From Spirodela intermedia (Eukaryota > Streptophyta > Magnoliopsida > Alismatales > Araceae), in assembly GCA_902729315.2 (NCBI GenBank), contig LR746277.1, positions 5,709,001-5,773,000 on the forward strand: a stretch of 64,000 bases of DNA, read 5' to 3'. Position 1 is the first letter of the stretch. Every line of letters begins with the position of its first letter. Below are positions 22,882 to 36,426 of this stretch, piece after piece. The notes under the pieces were generated by a model. The model did not search any database and was not told the DNA's origin. It saw only the letters and a program-made list of their open reading frames with translations. The translations under genes and the position numbers were made by a program.

Positions 22882-24401
22882 ACACAGGAAGCGAAGGAAG
22901 GTCGGATCAGTTGGCGGGGCAGCTCTAGTAGATCACCGGGGGACGAAGTATGGAGCCGATGCGATCGGAGAGCTGAGAGAGACAGAGAAGAGAGATGGGA
23001 GGGGGGAGAGAGAGAGAGAGAGAGAGAGAGAGGTGAGGGGAGGCTGGCGTGGAGAAGGGAGGGAGGGAGATGGGTCGGTCCAGCTCAGCTAGTCGCGTAT
23101 GGAGCAGAGAAGAGAAAGATATCCATCGGATTGGAGCCCTGATCCAAACTCCACCCGACCAATCCATCCCGCCAGCAGAGTCCAACGTTCTCTGGGAGGT
23201 CGCTGTCGAGAACAAACTTGCATCGCACTGGCCGTGGCTGCGGACGGGCCACGCGTTGCGATAGGAGCCGGCAACGTGGCCTCGTTGACCGTCGTATTTT
23301 TTTCGACACGCGCGGCACAATAATCCTCCCGCCACACAAGAGAAATGGATTCTCCTCTCCTGCTGCACACTATACGCGCCACCACCACCACTGTAAATGG
23401 TGTCGTCCCTCCTCGATCTCACAGAACGCTTTCGTTCTTGAGGGAGTGAATGGGTCGATAGCGTTATATGGTCATCGCTCGATGAAGATTTGACGCCCAA
23501 ATTTTTGTTCAGGAGATTATTTATATCTGACTAACATCCTCTGAGCTGGCCGTTGAATAAACCAAAACATATTTTGCTTAGCGCCTTTCAACCCCAACAT
23601 GGTCCTGAGAAAATGCACCAGTTTAATGGGTCATCGCCTACCTCTATCATCCTCACGGGAACGCAGTGTTCCCCTCCAACATCTACCAAAATGAGAATCA
23701 GAAGTGTTCGCGAGGTTCCGGGAACGCTACAAGCTATCAGCTTCTGTACAGAGGTTTTCATCGAAAATACCAAGGTGCACGAAACTTGCTGATCCAGCCG
23801 ACCCCACTTGTAGACACTCCATCCTTCCTCTCCCTGGATCGCATGGAATACTAGTTCATACCACAGGGCTCCCACTGTTCGACGAGTTGCCTGACCTTCC
23901 GTCTCCTCGTCGCTTCCTGGGGAGGAGAGGAAAGGGAAAGGGGGGGGGGGGGCGCATGGAACCCGCGGGGACCTCCCTCAGCCGCCCAACTAATTCCACG
24001 GCATTGACCGCCCCCTCCCTTGGGGGGAAAAGCTGGAGGTATACCGACTCTCCTTGGGCGCTTTCCTCTTACTCGTTACTTGTACAACAACAGCACGAAG
24101 AGAACACGCCTACATCTCTCGGATTCGAGCCCACAACCGACACAAAAGAAATTGGGCCTTTTTCGTGCGAAACCCGTCCTTCGCTGGAAAACAAGTCCGG
24201 CCCGGCCAGTTTTCTCCAATACTTCAACCTCAGCATTAGGGCCGCCCCCTAGCCCAAAACCCCCCGTCCCCGGCTGGCCTCTCCCCTATTACCGCCTCTT
24301 CCTCCCACATCGCCGTGCCTCCAACCCGTTGTTCTTCGCGTCTACCCTGCCTTCGCTGCCCTGTCTCTGCAGAACCGAGTCTCTTAAGCAGCTGGGGGGC
24401 G
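22882..24401. promoter_or_regulatory. Shared divergent upstream region of HCF173 and LSG1
   Basis: The two start codons are 1,520 bases apart and point away from each other. On the HCF173 side the likely 5' UTR holds a (GA)n run at 23006-23032. On the LSG1 side three site II motifs (TGGGCY) lie within 280 bases of the ATG: 24128-24133 (reverse), 24153-24158 (forward) and 24251-24256 (reverse). Site II motifs bind TCP factors and are enriched in plant ribosome-biogenesis genes, which fits LSG1. Long open frames here look like chance frames in GC-rich leader DNA. Confidence 0.6.
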
Positions 24402-27400
24402 ATGGGAAAGGACAGATCATCGAGTGGAGGGCTGGGGCGGGCACTGGTGCGGCGCCACAACCAGATGGTGCAGCAGTCTAAGGAGAAGGGCGCTGCCGCG
24501 CGGAATCTCCAGGGTCGACACAAGACGCCTATCGAGTCTATAACCGAGGTTAGAGATATCGATGCCGTCGTAGAGCTCGCTGCCGCTAGCGAGGAATTCA
24601 ATCCCAGCGGGCGTGAGGGTACTGTAAAGCCACCCAGCGTTCCAATCAATCTGTAAGCACTGCTGTCTAGCGCTTATTCCCCACAATCCTCTCTTGAATC
24701 TACCGGTTCCAACCTTTGCATCGTTTTAATGTGGAGAAGGGACGGGAACTCTATAGCAGTTGACGTGCTTATGACGGTTGAGGAGAGGAGGAAGGAGCGG
24801 GAGGTGGAGGAGGCCTTGCACGCTAGCAGTCTCCGAGTCCCTCGTAGGTAAAACGTTATGCGGTGTGAAAGCGTTGTTTCCCTGTCGATTTCTTTATTAT
24901 CTATGCTTTTCTCCCGTTTGTGGATGTGATCATCTCAGTGTTCCATTTCGTCTGCTTTTATTATCTCTTGCTCCCTGTTTATCTATTTTTGTGTGTAATC
25001 GATGATAGCCAACAATTTGCAGGCCACCATGGACACCAAAAATGTCCGCAGATGAACTTGATACAAATGAGAGGCATGCTTTCTTGGCATGGCGGAGGGG
25101 TCTTGCCAGGTACTGCGTTCTTTGCTCCATAATTTTCAAATAATGCACGCTTTGAGCTTATTTTCCAACTCAAAATAGGCTAACAACATGTAATTTTCTG
25201 TTACCTAGGCAGTCTTTTGGTTTTCCTCGTAACAGATTTGTTTTCATTGTTTTCCAAAAAAGGTGAAGACTGCACGCTGGGCTGGTGAGACTTCGGTCTC
25301 ATCATGGATGTTGCAAATTTTTGTAATTGCTACATAAGCTCTGTTGTGTGTGATCATCGTATTAGATGAATGTATTACAGATAATAAGTTTATCCTGAAA
25401 ACAGTAACAATCTGAATGGTTTGATTTGTGAACATTCTATCTTCCCGAAATAGAAATGACACCGGTGAGCAAAGTTCCGAGAAGCCTCAGGCAGGAAATT
25501 TGCGTTGAGCTATATTTTAAAACCTTGTTATGTAAGAGGAGTTGTTTTAATGCCTTTTGTCGATTCACAACTTCTCTAATGTTCAGTTTCTTAGTTATCT
25601 GTTTTGCAACAAAAATATTGGATTTTTCTGCATGCCTCTCATTTGAAAAACATAGAAATTATGGATCATTTATTTAATTTGATCATAGTTTACCTGCCAT
25701 GACGCATATTACCTTCCACTTTATGCTGGATATGGATATATCTTAAACTAATGTCTTTGCAGACTAGAGGAAAATGAGAAGCTCATCATAACTCCCTTTG
25801 AAAAAAATTTGGATATCTGGAGGCAACTGTGGCGGGTTCTTGAAAGAAGTGACTTGGTAATGTATTCTTAGTTATTTTTATGCATGTGGTACTATATGCT
25901 CTAAAAATCCTTTGTGATTTGATGCAACCACTCTCAGCCCAAAAAAAAAAAACAGCGAAATTATAAAAATGATGAAGTTCCATAACTAAAGTGAAATTGC
26001 TCTTGATCAATTTTAAGGTTTTGCCCTCTCCGTTATGGGATTTTTTGGGTAAAATATGTAGTATTTGGTTTTCAGATACCATTTCCTGGAGAACCTTCTG
26101 GTATTGTGGATTAACCTGCTTTTTAGCAATGATAAATAGGAAGATTCTGGACAATGTGATAGGACACCCAGGATATTGGCTTGAGATTGAAGGAAAATAT
26201 ATATGGTACAACACAAGGATCTAAGGAAGAACAGACTGAAACAGAAATGGGGAAAGAAAAGAAATGAGGGTGGGTTCCAGAGGAATCCTAGAATTAATTC
26301 GGGGCTAATTCGAGAGCGCCCTAGCTTTCCCAATACGACTTCGAATGTAGACCTTTTAGGTGTCTTATTATTTCATCATATTCTTCATCATCATAAATTT
26401 CTAGTTTCTCGAGTTTTGAAGTTTTTTTGCTGCCGGACTTTTTATAACCTTTTATGATAATGATAGTGAACCACCATGGTATTCATATTTCTTTTGTAAT
26501 CTCATGTTCGTCAATGTGGTAAATATATCAGTAAAGTTGAAGTAAGGGAAACAAATTCGAAAATTATTAGAGAAAACAAACCAACGAAAGTTGAAGACAA
26601 AGGAAATTTAATGGTGAGAAGATAAATGGTTGAGAGGAGAGGAGAAGGTGGTTGACATGGAGCTTGGTGAGAAGATGCAATAATCGAGATGGAGCTAGAC
26701 GAATGCGAGGATCCTTAATGTTAGGCCCAAGAGGAGACTGGTAGCCGAGGTACTGACGTGTGCGAGGTTCTGTAGATGGAAGTCAAGCATAGATTTTCTT
26801 TACATCATCGGAGGCAGAGCCGTAATAATGGCTGATGTGGCCTTTTTTTAATAAAGGAAAGGATCCATTAAGATGTGAACTTTCCATAGACTTCCGGCTC
26901 CGTTGCCATTGCACACCATGCCGAGGAAGTCCAATTGTTTCGCCAACAAAGTAGTGTCTGACATTGGCCATCCATTAGTCAGCGGTCAAATTGGCGAGAG
27001 CAGTTGTAATAGTGGCACAGCCCCATCTACTGCTGAAGAGGAAAAATACACACTGACAACTACCTACTGGTTGGATACTGTCATATCCAAACTGCTCGCT
27101 TAAATGCTTTGGCCCCGTCCCTGCGGAAATGAAAATAATAGATAAAAAATGAAGAGGAAGGGCTGTTGGTTGACATTAAGGAAAAGGAGGGATAATAATC
27201 AGCTATCATGCTGTGAGGTTGGAAGCTTCACCTGTCACGAATTGCAGCCAGCGATGGTGAGGAAGGTCACTGCCCAGATGCTTGATCAAGTGAAGGAATG
27301 TGCAATGGATGAGCAAGGAACCACCTGCAACGTAGAGAAATCCTAACCTAAGTTATGCCCTATTCTGAGTGGAGCGACTAGATTACCAGCTCTCCACCCC

Positions 27401-30400
27401 TGACCAAAGGTGTGGAGGAAAGTTACTGGGCCACTGGATCCATGTTACCTCCAGCATCTTGTCAGGAAGGAAAAGGAGACCATGCTGAAAGGGTGGTAGA
27501 AGGCCTTGCTTTCCGTGGGTATCAAGACGGGGATACTGAGAGGATACTTCACTACTTTTCTGAGGGAAGCTTACTAGTTTTGCTTAAAGCTGAGTGAGAG
27601 AAGAGATCAGGTCTGGCCTGAGAAGCCCCAGCTGGGTCACATTGACAAGCCTGGGCCCGTTTCTAGGATCTCAAGTGCTCTTTAAGAAGCCTAGCTCGTG
27701 ATCATTACATGAATCCCACGCCTGAGCTCATTTCAAGAAATCCTAACCTATCAAAGAAAATATCTGAAGGACCTGATATTTGGAGCTTAATGATCATTAG
27801 GCAATGAAACCTTGTGTGGATGGAGTCCAATGGTCATAAACCTTGTGGGTCTAGAGTACCATGGCCGCAAAGCCATTAGGCCTTTATGTGATACTGGAGC
27901 CCCCTTTAGTTGGGACGATCCATTAAGACTTTATTTGGGCCCGAAGCTTAACAGTTAAAAGATCAAATAAAACTTGATGGTGTGGCATTCAGTATTTAAA
28001 AGGTCTGATATGACCTTATGTGGCCATGGAGTCGTGACCAGAATTTTAAAGATTTTTGGCGAGAAAGGATAAGAGTTTCTTTGTCGCACTCTTAATTGGC
28101 GTCCTGTCAAGAAGCAGTTGTATAAATGTTTATGTACACGATTGATGAAGATCTGAAGAAGATTTAGCAATGCAGAATTTCATTTATCAGCTTCAAGAAC
28201 TACACCTTTTAATTTTTTTTCTTGTTTATATTTATTTTTGCTACATTTAACAGATTTTTTCTTCAAAATTTGTTTATTATTGTTTTCTACAACTCTTGGC
28301 TACTTAGTGGCAAATTATTTGTTTGACCCATATAACCTTGTAGACTGACTATGTATTAGAGTTATATAAAGATGATCGGGCTTAGACAAGACAATGATAG
28401 AGATAACTCAATGTGGGAAAAGGACTATTCGGCATGATAAGAGTCTCTTTCGTCATGATGATGAGTATACTACACGAACGTACTATCCATACCAGCGTTC
28501 TAAATTATGAAATCATAACAATTGGCCTATAAGAAAAATGTTTCAATGGGTCCGATTGGGTTTATTGTGTTCACTGTAGTTCATGGTGCATCTTCAAAAC
28601 CTATTCTATTGGCAATCACTTTTTTTTGGTTGGGACTGTGATTCCCTTATTATTAAGGAAGGCTAAAGATGCCTGTTCTCTAAACTGCAACAAATATGGC
28701 ACTATTACATGATTCCTGTGCATAATGGACAGAACTTTTGATCCAAATATTAATATCAGACAAGTACCACAGTTAGTAAAAAATTGGCAATGCTAATCAG
28801 CGAGTCTGTTGATGTAAGTATGCATAGCATTGAAATATGGGTTTCCGTAGTAGCTGAAACCAATCACTCTATCGTTAACGAAGTACTTTATTCCTCCACA
28901 TATACCTTGGGTCATCTTTGCTTTCTGTCAATCCTAATGGCCCATGACACTACTACAACTATTATCTTTCAGCTTTCTTCATGTTTTATGAGAGAATAAA
29001 GTCAGACTCCATTACATCAGTTCATGAAGTTCATTAAACTTAAAAGGCATATTTGATGCATCGTTTTGAAATTGTACTTCGATAACACCTACTTCCCAGG
29101 ATTTCTTTCTTATTTAATTTCTACTTGCCTAACGAATTACATTGATCAGAGATAACCTGTTATCGCAGCTTTTTTTCTTCCTCTTTCTTCTATAATCCTG
29201 TTAGATGAGGAGCAGAATGTTCGCCTCCCCCTCCATCCCACACCACCCAACCCTTCCTTTTTTGTTTCCTTGTGGTTGTCTTGTCTACTTGGATTGGTTT
29301 CGTATTTATCATGTTATATGCTCTGCTTGGTTTAGTATGTGGCATAAATCAACCTCCTAAATAAATTGACTTCATTCTCTTTCTGTATAATGGACTCCAG
29401 ATGTATTTTAAAACCCCTAAGCCTACGAGTACGAAGGCCGTCAATATTTATTTTCTTTTGTAGTTTACTAGTTGATCTCAAAATCTCACAGAAGTTCATG
29501 CAGGGATCCAATCGGTCAAATTGTCCTCAGAATTGCTCCGATTCCCCTCTGATCGTGCTTAGTTTTAGTTTATTTTTTGTTGTTATTATATTCAGTCTAT
29601 AGAACCTGTGGTGATGTGTTAATTTTGTCTCTTGTAATTGTAGCTCGTAATGGTTGTGGATGCTCGAGATCCATTGTTTTACCGATGTCCTGATCTTGAG
29701 GTATGTTTCCTTCTTTATTATATTAAAATATTTTATTCGTGAACTAAAGAAAGGTCAATTTCCAAACCTTGGTGAATTGTGATGATGCTCCTTTATGCTC
29801 AGCTTAAAATGAACCATTCTGGTTTTATCTCTATTTATGATGCTATGCCAATCTGCATGGTCAGATAAATTCAGATGGTTGCATGTAAGTAATGATCTTG
29901 TGATAATAGTTTTACCTTTGATCTAATGGTCCCACTCTCATATGGGCCTTATCTTATCTTAATGATAATAATCTTTATCTCGCTCTCTTTCTATGATATC
30001 TGGACAGGGTTAAGGTTTGGATTTGTCCCATTTTTCCTGCACAGGTTTTTGCTTTGTCAGCTCTCTTTGATATTCTCCCCGTATTGACATCATAGAATTG
30101 GGAGGTGTGGCTATCTCTGTTTATCTCCTTCCCTAGTGACTGTCCGGTCTTGTCACACAATTCTTTCATGATCCCAACACTAGAATAGCCTTGCAGTCTA
30201 CAGTATTTTGCGAAGCTTTGGTGGTTGGCATCTATTTTTTCTTCACCATACCATTTTTCGGGCCTCGTGATCTCTCAGTTGCTTGCCAATTCTTCCTCGA
30301 TGGTCCTTTACATCTAATGAGTTATAGTTATTTTCTGTGGTCACAAGACTATCACCAAGAAACTGTGGTGGTTTAATGGGTGCCTACATACCGAGCCATT

Positions 30401-32380
30401 TAACTTCCCTTATTATTCTCGTACTTGGTATGTGCTAGATTACGACTTGCATAATGATTGTTGTTTGTTGTATTATCTCGCTATTGCTAGTTTCCTTCTA
30501 ATGCATGCCATCTTTTTGCATTCATAACCTTCTATCAGATTTTTTTTCTGCAGACCTAAATGTTAATTCATGTAGTGATATTTTCTCTATTTTCTTTAAC
30601 AAGTTAAAGTGCGACGAATGCTTGATAAAGAGTGTCAGAGTAGTTAGTAGTTATACGAGTCGAATTGCTGTTTCTTGTCTACTAAATAGGAAAAAGTATC
30701 ATCTTCTCCATAATAGTCTTTACCTTCTCTATTGACACTTCTCTTAGTACTGCAATTTTTATTTTATTTTATTGGTGTGATTCTTGTTTTAAGTTGATAT
30801 TGAAAGCAAATTTATTCTTGTTCTAATATCTTATTTCATGTTGCCCGAGTCTGCAATGTTCTACTGCAGTTGGATTACACAAATGATGAGTTATATTTTT
30901 GTATGTAATGTGCAATTTATAGAATCCGGAATAATTAACATTTTTCTATTTGGATCTTTATCCAACACCAAACACGATAAGATCAATATTGATCTGAGTT
31001 TGATATATGACTTTGACAACCTTAGTGAATTTTGCAGGCATATGCAAGAGAGATTGATGAATGTAAGAGAACTCTGCTTCTGGTTAACAAGGCTGATCTC
31101 TTGCCATTTCCAGTCAGGTTAGTCGTTAAGTTTTTTTGCTGCTAGTTGTATAACTTGATTATTGGGATACTGTTTCTAAAAAAACACAATTGTGCAGGCT
31201 AAGATGGGCCAAATATTTTCAGCTCCATGGAATTCTCTATATGTTTTGGTCTGCGAAGGTTGCCTCTGCTGCTCTCGAAGGGAAACTAGTAAACGTTCCT
31301 TGGGAAGTATCTAATCCTGCACAGCAATCTATATCTTCCATTGAAGATACAAAAATCTATAGTAGGGATGAGCTATTAAGTCGCTTACAGGCTGAAGCAG
31401 AGGCTGCTGTGTCCATGAGTGATTCAAGCAAAGGTAGTTTAGACAATTCTCATTTTGTGAGCATTAGAAAGGAAAGTACAGTATCAAGACATGTCGTTGT
31501 GGGATTTGTTGGTTACCCAAATGTCGGAAAGAGCTCAACTATTAATGCTTTGGCAGGCGAGAAACGAGCTGGTGTTACATCCACCCCTGGGAAGACAAAA
31601 CATTTTCAAACAATTATAATATCTGAAAGGCTCATGCTTTGTGACTGCCCTGGTCTAGTTTTCCCTTCATTTTCTAGCTCTAGATATGAGATGATTGCTT
31701 CAGGGGTGTTGCCCATTGACAGGATGACTGAACATAGGGAGGCTGTGCAGGTGGTTGCTAACTGTGTACCTAGGCGCACTCTTGAGGGCATTTATAAAAT
31801 TAATTTACCGAAGCCTAAGCAATATGAATTGCAGTCAAAACCACCTTCCGCACAAGAGCTATTGAGAGCTTATTGCTCATCTCGTGGTTATGTCATTTCC
31901 AGCGGTCTACCCGATGAAACTAGGGCTGCTCGACAGATTCTAAAAGATTATGTCGATGGAAAACTTCCTCATTTCAAACTGCCTCCAGGAATGACTGATG
32001 GTGATGAAGAGCATTTTTCAGATGTGTTGTCATGTTCAAGATTCTTTGTGGCTAGTGAATCAAACTGTGGCAGTTCTGCTGATCTTTCAACATCTGGGTC
32101 TGTTATTGATAGTTCTCATGAGCTTACCAAGGAGTTTGTTCTGGATGAGCTTGAATCGTTTGATATTTCGATTGGAGGATCCCGTGCGGTCTCTGCTTCT
32201 GCTGTTCTTTCTGTCAAGAAGAATGTCTCTTCTGATGGCCAGAAGCACCACAAGAAGCCGCAAAGGAAAAAGGACCGCTCTTGGCGGGTTAGAAATGATA
32301 ATGGTGACGGGATGCCTGTTGTTAGAGTGTTTCAAAAAGCTCCTGTGAATTTAGGAGCTTCAGTGATAGCATCAGGTTGA
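24402..32380 (+). CDS. LSG1: LSG1 large-subunit GTPase, 60S ribosome maturation
   Basis: Seven exons: 24402-24652, 24737-24847, 25023-25109, 25763-25856, 29644-29700, 31038-31117 and 31198-32380; 620 aa. The N terminus (LGRALVRRHNQMVQQSKEKG) and EEALHASSLRVPRRPPW are LSG1 hallmarks. The GTPase motifs come in circularly permuted order: G4 NKAD (217-220) precedes G1 GYPNVGKSS (332-340) and G3 DCPG (376-379). LSG1 acts in the cytoplasm to release NMD3 from pre-60S subunits; Arabidopsis has two copies. The C terminus is Ser-rich and then basic (KHHKKPQRKKDRSWRVRN). Exon 2 uses a GAG acceptor at 24734-24736; the more obvious CAG at 24757-24759 would give a stop. Intron 4 is 3.8 kb and AT-rich and may contain old insertions that I could not identify. 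Confidence 0.93.
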
Positions 32381-35300
32381 TATTATTTGAGCTTTGTCAC
32401 TTATTTTGAGGTATCATGGACCCTTCTGTTCATGTTTTATTTCTAGATATTTTTCTTGTCCAACTTGTGTCATTTCAATGTTTGATGCTGATACCCCTCT
32501 CTTGCTGTAGAGACGTATTCTGAACTCTACACGTAAAAACTTACTGTTTAAGCCATTTCATAAGAATCCTTGTTTTATCAATCACACAATTGTCTTAACA
32601 ACGTTTCATCTTCTCAGTCTTTCGAAATTATTTTCATACCTGACCTGGATTTTAGCTCAAGCATTAAACTTCAAACACCTGAGGGAGAAGTTTGTAAATT
32701 CTATTTTCGAGGGTTGGTAGAGAATTTTTTTTTGTGTCATCTTGCTGACTAAGTTTCATTCATAGAGTCGTATGTCAAAAGCGTAGTGGATGAGTATACT
32801 GTATATGCTAGAAATAGGGGAGTGGGCTTCAACGTTTTTAGGAAAGACTTAATTTCTTGATCTTTAGGTGGTGGGGGGTCCTAAAATGTTCTATTATCTT
32901 CTGGAGTAGACAGATCAGTATTGAGTGAGCACCTCAATGTGAGGTTACCAAAACTTTATTGTAGTCTCGAGTCTTAATAGTTAACGCATCTGGTGCTATT
33001 CCAACCCCCAAACCAGAAAATAAAATCTCAAGTAATCTTACTCTCATTTTGATTTTTATTCTTGTTTGATTTGATTACAATTGTCGCAGGTGCTTTTAAA
33101 ATACTCGATGACCCCATGGTCCTTCACTGAATCTAAAGCTTAAATTTCGTGCCAATTCCTTGTATGTTTCTCAGTCGTGGTTGAAGCGTATTGTTTTACC
33201 TCTGGGTCCCCTGCAATTTACTAGAATGGTTAAATGGGCGGTTGCTTGCTTTTTCGTATATGTTGTTATCGGTTACCTTACAATAGTTGCATTACGTTTT
33301 CATAATTCTGATGTTTTCATCAAAGTGGTAGAGCAGGATTAGTGTCTATTTAATGCCGCATTTCATCTTTGTGCATTCATTCGGCTTACTACTCTTGATT
33401 TCTATTTGCAGTGTTTCTGCTACATGATGATAATTCTACTGTTTCATGATGTATCCCTATGTTCTTATTTCAGATTAAATGGGAACTCTCTAATCCAGGT
33501 GTGATGCAGCTTGTGTAAGATCTTTCTCAGATTCATTTAATCTAAAACAAAGAGAATACTTCAATTCTTCTAGATGCTGCCATGGGCCCGGCAGCTGTGG
33601 CCCTTTCTTTTGGAGCCATATGTTTATAATATGTTCCATGCACTGGATATTCGTTTGAAATCCTTCCTGCAGATTTATGTTTCTTAATCTTGTATGAACA
33701 GAATATAATATTTTTTAAGCTTTTCGTGGTCTTGATAACGGATTCCCAGAAAAATAGTTGCAGTGCTGGTTAATACTTCTGAGGGTATAAAACATGGGAC
33801 ATACTTCACGGTTCCGAATGGATTTCTGATGTTTCAATTGCGGATATTTTTAGGAAAAAATGTAGGCGATTGTGTGGGAGAGATTAGACGCATTCCAATA
33901 TATTTTACTCGAAAGATCAATATTCATAGTGACTTCAAAGAAAAGGAGAACAAAAATTCTTCCCACCTCAATTATACTTTTGGTAACAGTAGTTCTAAGA
34001 AACAAACTTAGGCAAGTAAAAATAAAGGTTTATGGTATTGTGATGTGATTTCTGCCTAGTGCTGTGGACATCAAACTGAGGGCATTCAATTAATTGTGAG
34101 TAATTGGTGGTAGTTATGATTCTTAAGGCAGTCCAAATCTCCTCATTCTGTGATGCATGTGAATGAATTCATGGGGTTCTCCCTATCGCTATCTTCTATG
34201 CAATGAGTCCACAACTCAGGGAACTGGCAGGGTGGAACCAGGAAAAAAAAAGAAGACCTTGTTGAGCTTGACTTTTGTGTGGAAGGAGCTGTTTGGCCTG
34301 GTGAAAGCTTGTCATGATACCATTTTCAGTGTCATTCTGATTCTTCCATAAGATGGAGCCAAGGCTCACTGCGACATTGTCAGGCTAAATGATAATGGAT
34401 GTCTTTGTATGAGTTCTATGAGAATATAAATCTCATGTGGAGCAAAAGGGTAAGAACTAGTTTGACTTTGGTTTCTAGTATGAAGAACAATTGTGAAAGA
34501 GTATCCTATAGATCTTTTAGACTTAAAGGAATTCCGACATGGAAGATTGCTTATGATAACCCAATCATTCTAACGACATTGCTTTTTGATTTTTCAATTT
34601 TGGTGTCTCTTATCATTGTAAAGTAGAAATTAAATTTTTTATTGTTCATGAGGTAGGTCCAAATTGTTGTGATATACTATTTTTCCCTTACTGATGACCA
34701 CGTTTCAAAAGCAATTCAAATTAGTGAGCATTGGTGAAAAGTTACTGCTGTGAAAATACTATATGCCGAATTAGGACTAAATGTCACATAGTTAAAATGA
34801 AAACTAATAGCACCATTTTGTTTTGTCACTCATTTGCCATTCCATAATAAGATCCCCAACGGCTCCCATCGGAATGTCGTGACACCAACGCCATGAAGTA
34901 ATGATGTTATGGGCATAGAAAGACACCAGCAGCATGAGCCCATGCAAGCACATCATGCTATAAGCACCAAAATGCCCAGATGATACATGGTGTAGGAGGC
35001 TCATGAGCAGCCACACTATCGTAGTTAAATGTACTGTGCGGATAGAGTGGTGTTTAGGTAGTCATCTCATGAGCCTTAGAGGCGTTTAGGCATAGTATTT
35101 TATGTGCAGAACATAGGATTCTTGCACTGTTTGCGTGGAGGATAGTGCTAGAACAGAGTGAGGTTTGGAGTGCTATATTAGTCACCTCAAAGGCAAGGGG
35201 CTACCTCACAATATGATATAGCATGATACGGCACAAGCAACATACAATTTAGAACAACATGAGGCACTTTGCCCGATGGGCAGTTCATGTGTGGAGCCCT

Positions 35301-36343
35301 GAAATGTATGTATTGTGCAACAACAGCGAGCCTAACAAGACTAGCTTGTTAAACTCACATGCATGGTTTACACATTGCCAGCCTTACTCACAATAAGGTT
35401 TACACTACTAATTCATCATGTTAGTGTTATGGCTACCTTGCCTATCCCTATGCTTTATGATGTTGAGCTGTCTCATCAAGTATTAGGGCAGTTCTAATCC
35501 CAAGGGATTATTAGGGAAATGTCATGGGGTTGGCATGCTGTAAAAGGGCGGAGATCATGACCTTGTGAGGCAAGTTGACTCTCCACAAGTTCTCTTGAGC
35601 TAGATGAATTCACACCCTTGAGCAGAAAGGGTGCTTCCACAAGTAGAAGGCTGCTTTGTATCAATTGAGGTCAGTCAAGGTGGCATGGGTGGGCTGGGCA
35701 TGTAGCCGTAGTCTTAACCCTTGTGACATTTGTCTCATGGGCATCGGTGTGGTAGTTGGAGTTAGCATGACCAGCTTTTAGTCTAATTTTGATTGGGTGA
35801 TGGGCTGAATCTTTTCTGTATGACTTAAAGGTGGTCCCACTGCCACAATTCATTAGGATCCAACATTATGTCACATTAAGACAATATAAGTGATAGATTT
35901 TTTGACCCAACACGAAGGTTCCAAGCTTTGTCATTGTGGATTGGGTGGATGCACTATGCCATTAGTGTGGTGATAAAATTATTGTAGCTAACTTTCTCAC
36001 CAAAGATAATATGAATAGATTCTCAAAGACTTCGGTTCTTACAATCTAATGCTTTAATATTAAACGATGTGGACGAGGAATATATCGGATCGAGTAGTTT
36101 AAGAGAATTACTTGAAGTAAGATATTTGTTCATTTAATAGATTTGAGATATTTTGTACCTTGAGGTTATGATTAACTGAATAAACAAAGGTAACTATCCT
36201 ATGAATAAATGAAGTGGATGTAGCAAAGGTAGCAAAAAAATATATTAAATGAATAATTGAAATGGAGGAAGTGGAGAGGATATAGTAGAGTTGAGCTCCT
36301 TTGCATGATGGGGGTGATTATTGAGCTCCCTTTATGTCAACCT
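32381..36343. other. 4-kb intergenic region, no gene seen
   Basis: AT-rich from LSG1 to about 34.7 kb. The 3' UTR of LSG1 lies in its first few hundred bases. From about 34.8 to 36.3 kb the base composition is more even and frames are broken, resembling old, unidentifiable repeat DNA. I find no LTR pair and no conserved protein motif. Confidence 0.45.
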
Positions 36344-36418
36344 TTGACCGTTGTCTTTAAAATGTGTGGTGACCTTTGACTATAGTGTTGACCGTTTACT
36401 GGCGTGTTGACTGTTGAC
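36344..36418 (+). promoter_or_regulatory. Cluster of five TTGAC (W-box core) motifs
   Basis: TTGAC occurs at 36344, 36376, 36388, 36407 and 36414, all on the plus strand, two as TTGACC and two as TTGACT/TTGACG. This is far denser than chance. WRKY factors bind TTGAC[C/T]. The cluster lies about 0.8 kb upstream of the next start codon, but could equally be part of an old repeat element. Confidence 0.45.
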
Positions 36419-36426
36419 GGAGTGAC

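Noticed and set aside
22175-23092. 305-codon plus-strand frame opposite HCF173 exon 1
   Set aside because: It is the antisense shadow of a GC-rich exon; the minus-strand protein is clearly conserved.
23588-23875. 95-codon minus-strand frame upstream of HCF173
   Set aside because: Protein-like in places but no family match and no supporting exons; could not be separated from chance.
23704-24252. 182-codon plus-strand frame upstream of LSG1
   Set aside because: Starts with GTG, has low-complexity composition and lies in the GC-rich leader/promoter; no family resemblance.
26480-28200. Possible gene fragment or transposon inside LSG1 intron 4
   Set aside because: Several 60-80 codon frames occur, but no terminal repeats, target duplication or family motif could be found.
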